Below, one piece after another: positions 35,596 through 44,211 of a stretch of DNA of 64,000 nucleotides; position 1 is the stretch's first letter, and each line of letters starts with the position of its first letter. Under the pieces are notes generated by a model. That model was given only the letters and a program-made list of their open reading frames with translations. It had not been told where the DNA came from and made no database searches. Both the position numbers and the translations under genes were made by a program. This DNA comes from Syntrophaceticus sp050949745. Lineage in GTDB: Bacteria; Bacillota; DSM-12270; Thermacetogeniales; Thermacetogeniaceae. Location: assembly GCA_050949745.1 (NCBI GenBank), contig JBMNGF010000010.1, forward strand, positions 62,001 to 126,000, read 5' to 3'.

Positions 35596-36576
35596 TCATC
35601 CCCCTATCTGGCACATTCCCCGCCCTTTTGCAGAAGCACCGGTTGCCAGATGATGATTTGCCGGTTTTAAGTCTACGGCTTTCTGAAATAGCTGCTGGAG
35701 TTCTTTATCCCCTGCACCGGCTCTCAGGGCATTCACCAGGCTGACCTCATGCTGATCATGTAAACAGGGGCGAAGTTTCCCGTCAGCTGTCAAACGCAAG
35801 CGGTTACAGCCTGCGCAGAAGTGGTTGCTCATGGCATGGATGAAACCGATGCTCCCCCTGGCCCCGGGGATAGTAAAATACTCTGCAGGACCGCTGCCCT
35901 TTACCCCGGACACAGGTTGCATCTCTCCCAAGACCCTTTCAATTTTACTTCTAACCTCTCCACAGGAAATAAAGGAATTATCAGCCATCCCCCAGCTGCT
36001 ACCGATAGGCATTAATTCAATAAAACGCACATGAAGGGGGTATTCTCGGGTCAAACGGGCAAAATCCACTACTTCTCCCTCATTAAAACCCCTGAGAGCA
36101 ACAGTATTGATCTTAACCGGTTCAAACCCCAACGATAATACCTTCTTTATTCCCGCCCACACCTGCTTCAAGTTGCCACCTCTGGTGATCTGGCGGTACT
36201 TTTCTTCATCAAGGGTATCCAGACTGATGTTGAGCCTTTTTGCCCCAGCATCCCTGAGCCGCTCTGCCAACTGCGGTAGCAAGATACCATTGGTAGTTAT
36301 GGCAATATCATCCACCTCAGGCCTTAAAGCCAAAGCCTTGATGAATGGTATAACACCTTTGCGCAACAGGGGTTCCCCACCGGTCAGCCTGAACTTATTG
36401 ATCCCCAACTGGAGAGCTACCTCTGCTACCCGCAGAATCTCCTCTATACGCAGGATCTCCTCCCGCGGCTTGGATGTAATCCCCTCCGGAGGCATGCAGT
36501 AAATACAACGAAGGTTGCAGCGATCAGTAATGGATATTCTCAGGTATTTGATCAGACGCCCGAAGCGATCCTCCAT
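35596..36576 (-). CDS. moaA: GTP 3',8-cyclase MoaA
   Basis: Radical SAM enzyme starting cofactor synthesis from GTP. 326 residues with the SAM cluster motif CNLRCIYCMPPEG, the FRLTGGEPLLRKGV motif, and a second cluster region FCAGCNRLRLTADGKLRPCL. The usual C-terminal Gly-Gly is present (MCQIGG). Part of the moeA-moaA-moaC-moaB operon. Confidence 0.95.
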   Translation of the reverse strand: MEDRFGRLIKYLRISITDRCNLRCIYCMPPEGITSKPREEILRIEEILRVAEVALQLGINKFRLTGGEPLLRKGVIPFIKALALRPEVDDIAITTNGILLPQLAERLRDAGAKRLNISLDTLDEEKYRQITRGGNLKQVWAGIKKVLSLGFEPVKINTVALRGFNEGEVVDFARLTREYPLHVRFIELMPIGSSWGMADNSFISCGEVRSKIERVLGEMQPVSGVKGSGPAEYFTIPGARGSIGFIHAMSNHFCAGCNRLRLTADGKLRPCLHDQHEVSLVNALRAGAGDKELQQLFQKAVDLKPANHHLATGASAKGRGMCQIGG

Positions 36577-36620
36577 AATTACCCCCCTCCTGTGATAATC
36601 CCTTGCTTTTCCTCTGCCTT

Positions 36621-38558
36621 TTAGGTCTCCCCCATGATCTTTCCACAGTCACGAAAATCGTACCCCTGCAAATGTCTGGCTGCCTGTTGGAAATCGGGGT
36701 CATCAAGGAGCTCCCGAACCAAGCTGACCTCCTTTTCATCCCATAATTCAGCAGGGATGCACAGGTCATAACGCTCCTCTCCAACAGGTATGAAATCAAG
36801 CCCCAAGGCAGAGGCAGCAGCCTGGATCCCTAGACCCACATCAGCACTTCCCGAAGCCACAGCAACGGCCACAGCCATATGGGTATATTCCTCACGCTCA
36901 TAACCCTCTACAGCTGAAGAGGCGATTCCCTCCTCCTTGAGGAGGTGATCAAACAGCAGGCGGGTTCCTGAACCCCGCTGCCTGTTAATAAAACGCAAGC
37001 CAGATTCAGCCAGGTCTTTAAGACCTTTGACCCCTTTGGGATTACCGGGTGGCACCAACATCCCCTGGATGCGATAGGATAGGTTGACCAAAATCATCTT
37101 ACGCCCAGCCAAAACCCTCTTCACAGAGGAAATATTATATTCCCCTGTCTCTTCATCCAAGAGGTGGACACCTGCCAAGTGTGCCTCACCACGACGCAAA
37201 GCTGTCAATCCCCCCATACTTCCCACATGTGATGAAATAAGGCGAAAGCCAGGGTATTTTTGCTGGATCAGATCAGCTATATGGTCCAGAACTAAATCAT
37301 GGCTCCCCACCACAACAGTTGTACGAGGAATCCCTTCCGGCCGCAGGAGGCGTACATCTACCTCTGTACCTGCCGGATACCCTTCTGATAGCCGCGGCAC
37401 ACACACAACTCCATCAGCCTGAACCAAAGATGTAACAGTCCCTGCACCGCGGGGTAATGACTGAACGATCAGCTTGTCCCTGACCTTCCCCAGACGCACC
37501 CTGATATACTCCTCTGCCCCCAAACTAGAAACAGTTTTCCTGCTTACATAAGCCTTTTTATATATATCATCAGGGAGAGATACCCCATTCTTCTGGTAGA
37601 TCACAGGCCGTGCAAAAAGTTCAAAGGCCAGTGCAGCCGAAACAGGGTAACCGGGAACACCGATCACAGGTTTTCTCCTGACTGCTCCCAAACTCACCGG
37701 TTTCCCCGGACGGATAGCCACCCCATGGACAAACACCTCCCCCAGTTCACGAAAGAGAGGCACTGTATAGTCCTCCCTCCCATGGGAAGAGCCGGCAATA
37801 ACAGCCAACAGATCAGCCTTATCCAGGTATTCCAAGATTCTTTCTTTTAAGAGATCATAATCATCAACAGTAGGGGGCGCATAAACAGGTATTCCTCCCC
37901 ATTCTTCCACAAGTCCTCCCAACACACGACTGTTGGAATCGATCACATCCCCGGGTTTTAGATCAGTTCCCGGAGCAACGATCTCCGTCCCTGTAGGCAG
38001 CAGAGCAACACGAACTTTCGGAAAAACATCCACCTCTGTCAACCCCGCTGTGAGCAGCCCCCCTAAATCATAGGGACGGATCCTTTGATGAGAGGGCATG
38101 ACCATCTCAGTTTCAATGAAATCCTCACCAACTACACGCACATGCTGCCAGGGAGCTGCTGAGGAGATAATCTCTACAAACCCTTCCTCAGGAAAGTGAA
38201 CATCCTCGATCATGATCACTGCATTAAACCCCGCAGGAAGGGTATCCCCTGTATCCACTATAATTGCCTGTTCTCCCATTTTAAGGCGCAGAGGTGTCGT
38301 CTCTGAAGCCCCGAAGGTATCTGCCGAATTGACGGCGATCCCGTCCATGGCAGCAGCGTGATAATGGGGGGAGGAAACAGCAGCAAAAACAGGCTGCGCT
38401 GTTATCCTGCCGCGGCATTGTTCTACAGGGATTCGCTCAGCTTCCCCCGTATTTAACGCACCCAGCCCCTCCAACCTGTCTAAATAACACCGGAGGGCAT
38501 CTTCCCGCGGTATATTCTCCAAATATGGTTGGCTGATAATTGCCACAAAAGCCACCAC
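36621..38558 (-). CDS. moeA: MoeA fused to a periplasmic-binding-like (PBP/LysR-substrate) domain
   Basis: 645 residues. The first 410 are MoeA (AAMDGIAVNSADTFGASETT, GEDFIETEMV, GDVIDSNSR, SSHGREDYTVPL, RPGKPVSLGAVRRKPVIGVPGYP). The last 220 form a PBP-like domain (VVGSHDLVLDHIADLIQQK, RRGEAHLAGVHLLDEETGEY, NRQRGSGTRLLFDHLLKEEG). This fusion is common in anaerobes with tungsten or molybdenum enzymes; the binding domain may choose or deliver the oxyanion, an inference. A full moeA follows upstream (38573), so two MoeA types coexist. Confidence 0.92.
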   Translation of the reverse strand: MVAFVAIISQPYLENIPREDALRCYLDRLEGLGALNTGEAERIPVEQCRGRITAQPVFAAVSSPHYHAAAMDGIAVNSADTFGASETTPLRLKMGEQAIIVDTGDTLPAGFNAVIMIEDVHFPEEGFVEIISSAAPWQHVRVVGEDFIETEMVMPSHQRIRPYDLGGLLTAGLTEVDVFPKVRVALLPTGTEIVAPGTDLKPGDVIDSNSRVLGGLVEEWGGIPVYAPPTVDDYDLLKERILEYLDKADLLAVIAGSSHGREDYTVPLFRELGEVFVHGVAIRPGKPVSLGAVRRKPVIGVPGYPVSAALAFELFARPVIYQKNGVSLPDDIYKKAYVSRKTVSSLGAEEYIRVRLGKVRDKLIVQSLPRGAGTVTSLVQADGVVCVPRLSEGYPAGTEVDVRLLRPEGIPRTTVVVGSHDLVLDHIADLIQQKYPGFRLISSHVGSMGGLTALRRGEAHLAGVHLLDEETGEYNISSVKRVLAGRKMILVNLSYRIQGMLVPPGNPKGVKGLKDLAESGLRFINRQRGSGTRLLFDHLLKEEGIASSAVEGYEREEYTHMAVAVAVASGSADVGLGIQAAASALGLDFIPVGEERYDLCIPAELWDEKEVSLVRELLDDPDFQQAARHLQGYDFRDCGKIMGET

Positions 38559-38572
38559 CCTAATAAATTAAG

Positions 38573-39829
38573 TTAAAGAACATAATCTGTGCCAAATAAA
38601 TAAATATCCACAATGCTACCAGCTGCTATACCTTCACTCTCCAGTGGAACTCTCATCAGCCCGTCCGCTTCTACTAAAGGAGTGAGCAGACCGGATTTTC
38701 CAAGAACAGGCTCAGCTATAATCTCTCCATCATTTCGCTGTAGTTTAACGAAAATAAACTCTTCCCTGCCAGGAGCAGAGCCAATACTGCGGGAGAGCAA
38801 AGATTTTATCGGGGGTGTTCCTACAGGAAGTTCATGATAACTCCCGAACCTCAATAAAGGTGAAGCGAGCAGCTCAAAAGTGATCAGTGCTGCTGCCGGG
38901 TGCCCCGGCAGTCCGAAGACCGGTTTTTTCTCCACTACACCACCGAGTGTCGGTTTCCCCGGCCTGACAGCCATTCCGTGAAAAACAACACCAGGCTCTC
39001 CCAACGAAGAAATTATCTCTGCTGTATAATCTTTTGTTCCCACAGAACTCCCACCTGATATCACAACCAGGTCATTCTCCTCATAGGCCTGCTGCAGTTT
39101 CTCCTGCAGCAATTGAGGATCATCCTGTACAACACCATAGATATTTGGCTTTCCTCCCAGTTCCAGTGTTTTAGCAAAAAGAGTATAGGAATTAATATCA
39201 CGAACCTGTCCAGGATTCGGTTTTATTGTAGGGTCAACTATTTCATCCCCAGTAGAAACAATTCCCACACTCAATGGCACAAAAACATCCAGTTCCATCT
39301 CTCCCAAGGCTGCCAGATACCCAATATCCTGAGAACGAAGCAGATGATTTGCCGGGAAAACCTGGTCCCCTGCCCTGATATCCTCATCAGCCCTTAGGAC
39401 ATTTTCCCCTGGACCTGCCGGTTTCAAAACCTCTATAAAGCCCTCACCGGCAGCTTCAGTATACTCCACCATGACAGCAGCATCAGCCCCAGGGGGCAGC
39501 ATCGCCCCTGTAGCGATCTGCATCGCTTCACCAGAAGCAAGCTCCCGCTCAGGAATTGCCCCCATGCGGATATCATCGGTTACGGTGAAAAATGCCGGCA
39601 GCCCCTCACTGGCACCGAAAGTATCCTGTGCCCTGACAGCATAACCGTCAACAATGGAGCGAGCAAACCCTGGTACATTTTCCCTTGCTGTGATCGATTT
39701 GGCCAAGCGTCTCCCTAAGCATTCAAGGAGCGGTTTCTTTTCACTCAGTCGCAATTCCGCCGGCAGATTAGCCGCCAATTTTTCCCTTGCTTCAACAACT
39801 GTTAGAACCTTTAATAGCCCTTCTTTCAA
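38573..39829 (-). CDS. moeA: Molybdopterin molybdotransferase MoeA
   Basis: 418 residues. Inserts molybdate or tungstate into adenylated molybdopterin. Motifs: ARSIVDGYAVRAQDTFGASE, GAMLPPGADAAVMVEYTE, GEIVDPTIKPNPGQVRDINS-like region, SGGSSVGTKDYT, RPGKPTLGGVVEKKPVFGLP GHPAA. Lacks the PBP tail of its neighbour, with which it forms a pair. Confidence 0.93.
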   Translation of the reverse strand: MKEGLLKVLTVVEAREKLAANLPAELRLSEKKPLLECLGRRLAKSITARENVPGFARSIVDGYAVRAQDTFGASEGLPAFFTVTDDIRMGAIPERELASGEAMQIATGAMLPPGADAAVMVEYTEAAGEGFIEVLKPAGPGENVLRADEDIRAGDQVFPANHLLRSQDIGYLAALGEMELDVFVPLSVGIVSTGDEIVDPTIKPNPGQVRDINSYTLFAKTLELGGKPNIYGVVQDDPQLLQEKLQQAYEENDLVVISGGSSVGTKDYTAEIISSLGEPGVVFHGMAVRPGKPTLGGVVEKKPVFGLPGHPAAALITFELLASPLLRFGSYHELPVGTPPIKSLLSRSIGSAPGREEFIFVKLQRNDGEIIAEPVLGKSGLLTPLVEADGLMRVPLESEGIAAGSIVDIYLFGTDYVL

Positions 39830-39844
39830 TGTGAAAACTCCTTA

Positions 39845-40039
39845 TTAAAAACATCCTAGAGCACAGCCATAAAGTTTAATATCTAATTCATCGCAGGCAT
39901 CCCCTATAACCTTGAGTTCAACCCCCAAAGAGAGGGCAATGTCCCTGGCTTCCGGGCAAGAAATCCTCCCATCAGAAGCAGCTTCTAAAATAGCCTTTTT
40001 TAACTTAGGATCCACACTAGTTTTATCATTTTTTCCCAT
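39845..40039 (-). CDS. Small conserved protein of moco operons
   Basis: 64 residues: MGKNDKTSVDPKLKKAILEA, then DGRISCPEARDIALSLGVEL and a C terminus of LYGCALGCF. I recall small proteins ending in a Cys-x-x-x-Cys-Phe-like tail near moeA/moaA in anaerobic Firmicutes. The two C-terminal Cys and the SCPEA motif could bind metal. It heads the operon behind a terminator-containing leader. Function unknown. Confidence 0.75.
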   Translation of the reverse strand: MGKNDKTSVDPKLKKAILEAASDGRISCPEARDIALSLGVELKVIGDACDELDIKLYGCALGCF

Positions 40040-40071
40040 CGCTCTCTTCCCCCTTAGTTTCTACAATTAAT

Positions 40072-40107
40072 AAAAAAATAGCGCCAACCTGGATAATCCG
40101 CGCTATT
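40072..40107 (-). terminator. Attenuator terminator ahead of the moco operon
   Basis: Minus strand AATAGCGC pairs with GCGCTATT, followed by TTTTTTT; it lies 33 bases before the operon's first gene and after a structured leader, so it probably works as a regulated terminator. Confidence 0.85.
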
Positions 40108-40118
40108 CCTAGACATTA

Positions 40119-40229
40119 ACTCCTTTCCGAGGTTGGAAGGTGTCTGGGTTACCCCTCTACCCTACAGCATTGTACTGGCTTCGGTCAGCTCCCGCAGCCA
40201 AAGTGCCTAAATAAAGCTAAATCGGAGTC
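40119..40229 (-). promoter_or_regulatory. Structured leader, candidate riboswitch of unassigned class
   Basis: Minus-strand ACTCC (40224-40228 region) pairs with GGAGT (40120 region) to enclose about 100 bases. Inside are GGCT-GCGG...CCG-AAGCC and GGGT...ACCC hairpins, and CCTTCC can pair with GGAAAGG. The 3' motif GGAAAGGAG is shared with the Moco/Tuco riboswitch at 27115. It is followed by the terminator at 40072 and the moco genes. The class could not be assigned with confidence. Confidence 0.55.
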
Positions 40230-40298
40230 CTTTAGTTATCAGCCTTATATTTTTAATTATACATGAAAATCCTCTTTTTTTCTTCATGCCTTGACAAA

Positions 40299-41093
40299 TC
40301 ATAAAACTTCATTCAAGCTTCCCTTTCGGTACCCTAAAAGATCAAGGGTTACATAAGAAAAACCAATTTTTTTAACATTTTTAATTATCTCATGGCGGTG
40401 CTCAAGAATAGTTTCAAAAGCATCGACTGCTGTCTCAATTCTGGCAATATCTCTGTGATAACGCACTCTCACCTGATCATCAATTAAAGAATTTAAATAG
40501 CATTCTGCATCTTCGATCATTTTTAGTTTCTTTACAGTTATTTCTTCACCATAAGGAATTCTACTCGCCAGACAGGCTGCCTCTGACTTGTTCCATGTAG
40601 AAAGCCCTGCTTCATATGAATATTGACGAATCTCTTCTTTCGTAATCCCTTCATCTAAAAGGGGGCTGTGCACCCCTATCTCTTGAGCTGCCTTCATTCC
40701 AGGTCGATAATCGCCTTTATCATCCTGATTTGCGCCATCCAAAACAGCATGATAACCTTTATTGCAAGCTAGTTCATAGAGTGTCCCGAAAAGATAGCGC
40801 TTACAGTGATAGCAGCGTTCAGATGAATTGCCCCTAACCTCAGGAATCTTTAATGGATCCGCAGTTATAATCATGTGGTTAGCCCCAAGAAGTTGAGCAA
40901 TCTCCTGAGCATCCTGTACCTCCTGACGTGGAATCAAGTCGGTATCTAAAGTTACAGCCAAAACCCTTTCCCCCAGTTCCTGAACAGCAACCATTAAAAG
41001 AAAGCTGCTATCCACACCACCGGAAAAAGCCACAATAGCACTTTCGTAGTTTTTCATCCTTTTTCTTAATGCCTCTAGCTTTTGATCAGTCAT
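40299..41093 (-). CDS. larE: LarE-type ATP-dependent sulfurtransferase
   Basis: 264 residues of the PP-loop ATPase family: P-loop FSGGVDSSFL near 24, DTDLIPRQEV, ERCYHCKRYLF, VLDGANQDDKGDYRPG, and SEAACLASRIPYGEEIT. LarE makes the thio groups of the nickel-pincer nucleotide; the Cys in CLASR matches the sulfur donor Cys of LarE, and the extra CxxC suggests the type carrying a 4Fe-4S cluster. No larB or larC is seen beside it, and it stands between an alcohol dehydrogenase gene and the moco operon, so another sulfur-transfer job is possible. Confidence 0.8.
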   Translation of the reverse strand: MTDQKLEALRKRMKNYESAIVAFSGGVDSSFLLMVAVQELGERVLAVTLDTDLIPRQEVQDAQEIAQLLGANHMIITADPLKIPEVRGNSSERCYHCKRYLFGTLYELACNKGYHAVLDGANQDDKGDYRPGMKAAQEIGVHSPLLDEGITKEEIRQYSYEAGLSTWNKSEAACLASRIPYGEEITVKKLKMIEDAECYLNSLIDDQVRVRYHRDIARIETAVDAFETILEHRHEIIKNVKKIGFSYVTLDLLGYRKGSLNEVL

Positions 41094-41181
41094 TTTTACC
41101 TACCTTACTTAAAATCTTACTTAAAACATTCCACAGAACAATTATTCTATAGAACACTGTGATAATCCTTTGGTAAAACAG

Positions 41182-41221
41182 AAATAAAACGGCACCTGTC
41201 TTGACATGCGAAACAAGTGCC
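41182..41221 (-). terminator. Terminator downstream of the first alcohol dehydrogenase
   Basis: Minus-strand GGCACTTGT pairs with ACAGGTGCC, followed by GTTTTATTTC. Confidence 0.75.
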
Positions 41222-41368
41222 AGCCTTGAACCGGCGCAATTTTTTGCTCAGCTCTTTGAAATATAGAAAAACAATTATGCGCAAAGTACCAAAATTTCAG
41301 TATACATTACGCTTTTTTGCATCTCTGCCGAAATTGCGTAAATAAATATGGTTTTTGATCGAATTTTT

Positions 41369-41394
41369 ATGCAATAAGAACCGTCCCCACTGCA
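41369..41394. repeat. REP-like palindrome, copy 4
   Basis: Arms ATGCA and TGCAG/GCAT around the core AGAACCGTCCCC, four bases before the alcohol dehydrogenase stop codon. Confidence 0.75.
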
Positions 41395-41397
41395 GCA

Positions 41398-42546
41398 TTA
41401 AAGTGCAGATCTGTAAATTTCAGCGATTTCTTCTACAGTCGCATCTCTAGGATTGGTAATTAGACAGACATCGTTTGCTGCTGCCTTACTGAGTTCCGGA
41501 ATATGCTCTTCCTTTAGACCGATTTCCGAAAGGCTCCTTTTGGCACCAATATCAATGCATAACCGTTCTACAGCTTCAACTGCCTTCTCCGCTGCTTCCC
41601 TGAAACTGAGCCCTTCTATGTTCTCTCCCATAGCTCTGGCAATATCAGCATAGCGATCCGTACAGGCAATCATATTGAAGCGCATCACATAAGGAAGCAA
41701 AATAGAATTTACCTCGCCGTGGGGGAGGTTAAGAAGGCCTCCCAGCGGGTGTGCCATAGCATGAACTGCACCCAAAATAGCATTAGACATAGCAACTCCT
41801 GCCAGTAAACTGGCCATTGCCATGCTTGTCTTGGCCTCAATGTTAGTGCGAGAAGCTACAGAAGCCCTTAGAGATGTAGTAATCATGGTGATAGCCTTCA
41901 AAGCGCAGATATCAGTCATCGGTGTAGCCGCAACTGAGACATAGGCCTCAATTGCATGGGTTAGGGCATCGATCCCTGTGTTTGCTGTAAGCCGGGCATC
42001 CTTCGTGCTCAAAAGAATAGGGTCAATAATGGCAATATCAGGCACCAGGGATTTTGAACCGATGGTCATCTTAACCTTTCTGTGAGTATCAACTGCAATA
42101 ACAAACTGTGTTACCTCTGCTGCAGCTCCTGCTGTAGTGGCTACACACAGCAGAGGAGGAAGAGGCTTTTCAATCTTGTCCACACCTTCGTAATCGTGGA
42201 TCTTACCCCCATTGGTAGCTAGAACAGCGACTGCTTTGGCTGCATCATTGGCACTCCCACCCCCCAAGCCCACCACAGCATCACACCCTGTTTCCAGGTA
42301 TAGTTCCTTGCCATGGTCAATCTCAAAGTCCTTAGGGTTTTCAGTTGGTTCTGCCCAGACCTGATACTCCAAGCCAATATCATTCAAATGTTTAACCGCC
42401 TCATCGACCCAACCGGACTTTTTCACACCTTCATCAGTAACCAAAAAAATTCTTGTCGCCCCTAAACGGCTGGCACTCTCCCCAACCAAATTTAAAGTGC
42501 CCCTGCCAAAAATAATCTCAGGAACCATAAACTTAAATATCTCCAT
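41398..42546 (-). CDS. Iron-containing alcohol dehydrogenase (group III)
   Basis: 382 residues. NAD(P)-site GLGGGSANDAAKAVAV, and metal ligands in DALTHAIEA and GAVHAMAHPLGGLLNLPHGE. It interconverts an alcohol and an aldehyde; ethanol/acetaldehyde is a fair guess. AGGGGGTG precedes the ATG. It follows the second alcohol dehydrogenase but a terminator separates them. Confidence 0.93.
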   Translation of the reverse strand: MEIFKFMVPEIIFGRGTLNLVGESASRLGATRIFLVTDEGVKKSGWVDEAVKHLNDIGLEYQVWAEPTENPKDFEIDHGKELYLETGCDAVVGLGGGSANDAAKAVAVLATNGGKIHDYEGVDKIEKPLPPLLCVATTAGAAAEVTQFVIAVDTHRKVKMTIGSKSLVPDIAIIDPILLSTKDARLTANTGIDALTHAIEAYVSVAATPMTDICALKAITMITTSLRASVASRTNIEAKTSMAMASLLAGVAMSNAILGAVHAMAHPLGGLLNLPHGEVNSILLPYVMRFNMIACTDRYADIARAMGENIEGLSFREAAEKAVEAVERLCIDIGAKRSLSEIGLKEEHIPELSKAAANDVCLITNPRDATVEEIAEIYRSAL

Positions 42547-42633
42547 CGCTACACCCCCTCGATATTGAGAAACCCTTTTAATACAATTATTCTTGATTAA
42601 TGTACAATTTTCCTTTTTTATTCGACATTTTTT

Positions 42634-42670
42634 ATTAATAAAGACGACCAGGAAACTCTCCCTGGTCGTC
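42634..42670 (-). terminator. Terminator of the second alcohol dehydrogenase gene
   Basis: Perfect 10-bp stem GACGACCAGG/CCTGGTCGTC followed on the minus strand by TTTATT. Confidence 0.9.
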
Positions 42671-42696
42671 AGTTTTCTGTATCATTGAATCATAAC

Positions 42697-43917
42697 TTAT
42701 GCCATGGGTTTCATACTTTCTTCATATATGGCCCTTACAACTTTTTCGTCAGCCTTAATTGGAGCCACACCTAACAGAACATCTAAAGATGGTGTGTTGA
42801 AAGCCAGGTTCACCAGTTTGTCAACATCACTTTCCTTATACCCCATATCTTCTAGCTTTTCTGTGACACCTACACTGAACAGCCACTGCTCAACACCGAC
42901 TGCACACTCTTCTGCCTCACCCGGAACACCTTTCAGGCCAGGAACAATAGGTGCATAGACTGCAGATAGAATTTCCGGAACTGCAGGATAAGTGTATTTA
43001 ATTACTGCAGGAAGAAGTATTGCTAAACCAAGGCCATGAGCCAGATCCGGTTTTACAGCACTCAATGGATGTTCCATAGCATGGGTAAAGTGCAGCAATC
43101 CGTTGTCAAAGTCAATACCTGCGATCATGGAGGCATAAAGCAGGTAATACCTTGCTGTCAGATCATCCGGATGTGCAACTGCCTGAGGCAGATAGCGGGC
43201 GACCAAACGCGCTGTTTCCTCAGCCAGTAACACAACATATGGGTTAGTAACTAAAGAAGTACAAGCTTCATTGACATGGTTCAAAGCATCAATACCAGTG
43301 TAGCGTGTCTGGTTGGCCGGAAGTCCAATCAATACAGCTGGGTCATCGATAGCAAATGTCGGATAGATGCAGTCACCAACTAAGCATGGTTTGTATTCCA
43401 TTTCCGGGATGCTGGCCACAGCAAATCTGTCGACTTCAGTACCTGTTCCATGAGTGGTATTGATAGCTATAATAGGAACTGCATTCTCTGCAGTGAATTT
43501 GAAGGTATAAAGATCTCTGGCATTATACTGGGCGTTATCAGGATGAAGAAGCACTGCAGCACTCTTGCAGGTATCGATAGGGCTGCCGCCGCCGATTCCG
43601 AAAACTGCTCCGGCACCGATTTCTTTCCCCATTTTGACCGCTTTATCGATTCCGTCAACGGTCGGATTAGGAACAACCTCATCATACATTGTCCAGGCTA
43701 TCCCGCGTTTCTTCATGGCAGGCTCTAAAACATCCCAAACACCGGTAACTTTATAGACGGTTTTATCAGTGCAGATCAAAACCTTGTCAATTCCCTGGTT
43801 TTTCAGCCAGTCACAGATGTCGTTAACCTTTTGGAGAGCCCCAACACCCAAATAGCAGAGGGTACGACTACGAATCTCCATAACCTGATTAATATTAATT
43901 TTCGATTCCCAATTCAT
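42697..43917 (-). CDS. Iron-containing alcohol dehydrogenase, sigma-54 controlled
   Basis: 406 residues from ATG 43917 (AAGGAGG 11 bases upstream; a TTG 21 bases earlier lies in the Shine-Dalgarno). N terminus MNWESKININQVMEIRSRTL, NAD site GIGGGSPIDTCKSAAVLL, metal ligands DALNHVNEACT and FTHAMEHPLSAVKPDLAHG. It belongs to a different subgroup from the neighbour at 41398. A sigma-54 promoter 124 bases upstream ties it to the AOR operon's control. Confidence 0.92.
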   Translation of the reverse strand: MNWESKININQVMEIRSRTLCYLGVGALQKVNDICDWLKNQGIDKVLICTDKTVYKVTGVWDVLEPAMKKRGIAWTMYDEVVPNPTVDGIDKAVKMGKEIGAGAVFGIGGGSPIDTCKSAAVLLHPDNAQYNARDLYTFKFTAENAVPIIAINTTHGTGTEVDRFAVASIPEMEYKPCLVGDCIYPTFAIDDPAVLIGLPANQTRYTGIDALNHVNEACTSLVTNPYVVLLAEETARLVARYLPQAVAHPDDLTARYYLLYASMIAGIDFDNGLLHFTHAMEHPLSAVKPDLAHGLGLAILLPAVIKYTYPAVPEILSAVYAPIVPGLKGVPGEAEECAVGVEQWLFSVGVTEKLEDMGYKESDVDKLVNLAFNTPSLDVLLGVAPIKADEKVVRAIYEESMKPMA

Positions 43918-44040
43918 AAAATTGTTTGCCTCCTTCAAATTATTTGTTTACTTATTCACTTCTTTTCTCACCAACCAATTATCTTACACCGACCACCTCC
44001 GAAAAATATTATGTTTATTGCTTACATAAGTTAAATAATA

Positions 44041-44055
44041 GCAAATATCGTGCCA
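44041..44055 (-). promoter_or_regulatory. Sigma-54 promoter of the alcohol dehydrogenase gene
   Basis: Minus-strand TGGCACGATATTTGC matches TGGCAC-N5-TTGC with the GG/GC pairs ten bases apart. Confidence 0.9.
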
Positions 44056-44111
44056 GCAGCTTGTCTAGGAGAATTACTTGGATAACACAGGCATTTATCT
44101 CTTGTTTGTAC

Positions 44112-44150
44112 AGAAAAACAATAGGACTCGCCGTCAATGCGGCAAGTCCT
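44112..44150 (-). terminator. Terminator of the AOR-Nuo-like operon
   Basis: Minus-strand AGGACTTGCCG pairs with CGGCGAGTCCT (11 bp with one G-U), followed by ATTGTTTTT. It sits 60 bases past the last gene. Confidence 0.9.
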
Positions 44151-44211
44151 TAACGAAATAACGTAAAATATACCAATTTCACGTTATGCTTATGACTATA
44201 TCTTGTTATTA

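Noticed and set aside
41275..41300. Possible sigma-54 promoter TGGTACTTTGCGCA
   Set aside because: The GG and GC are not ten bases apart.
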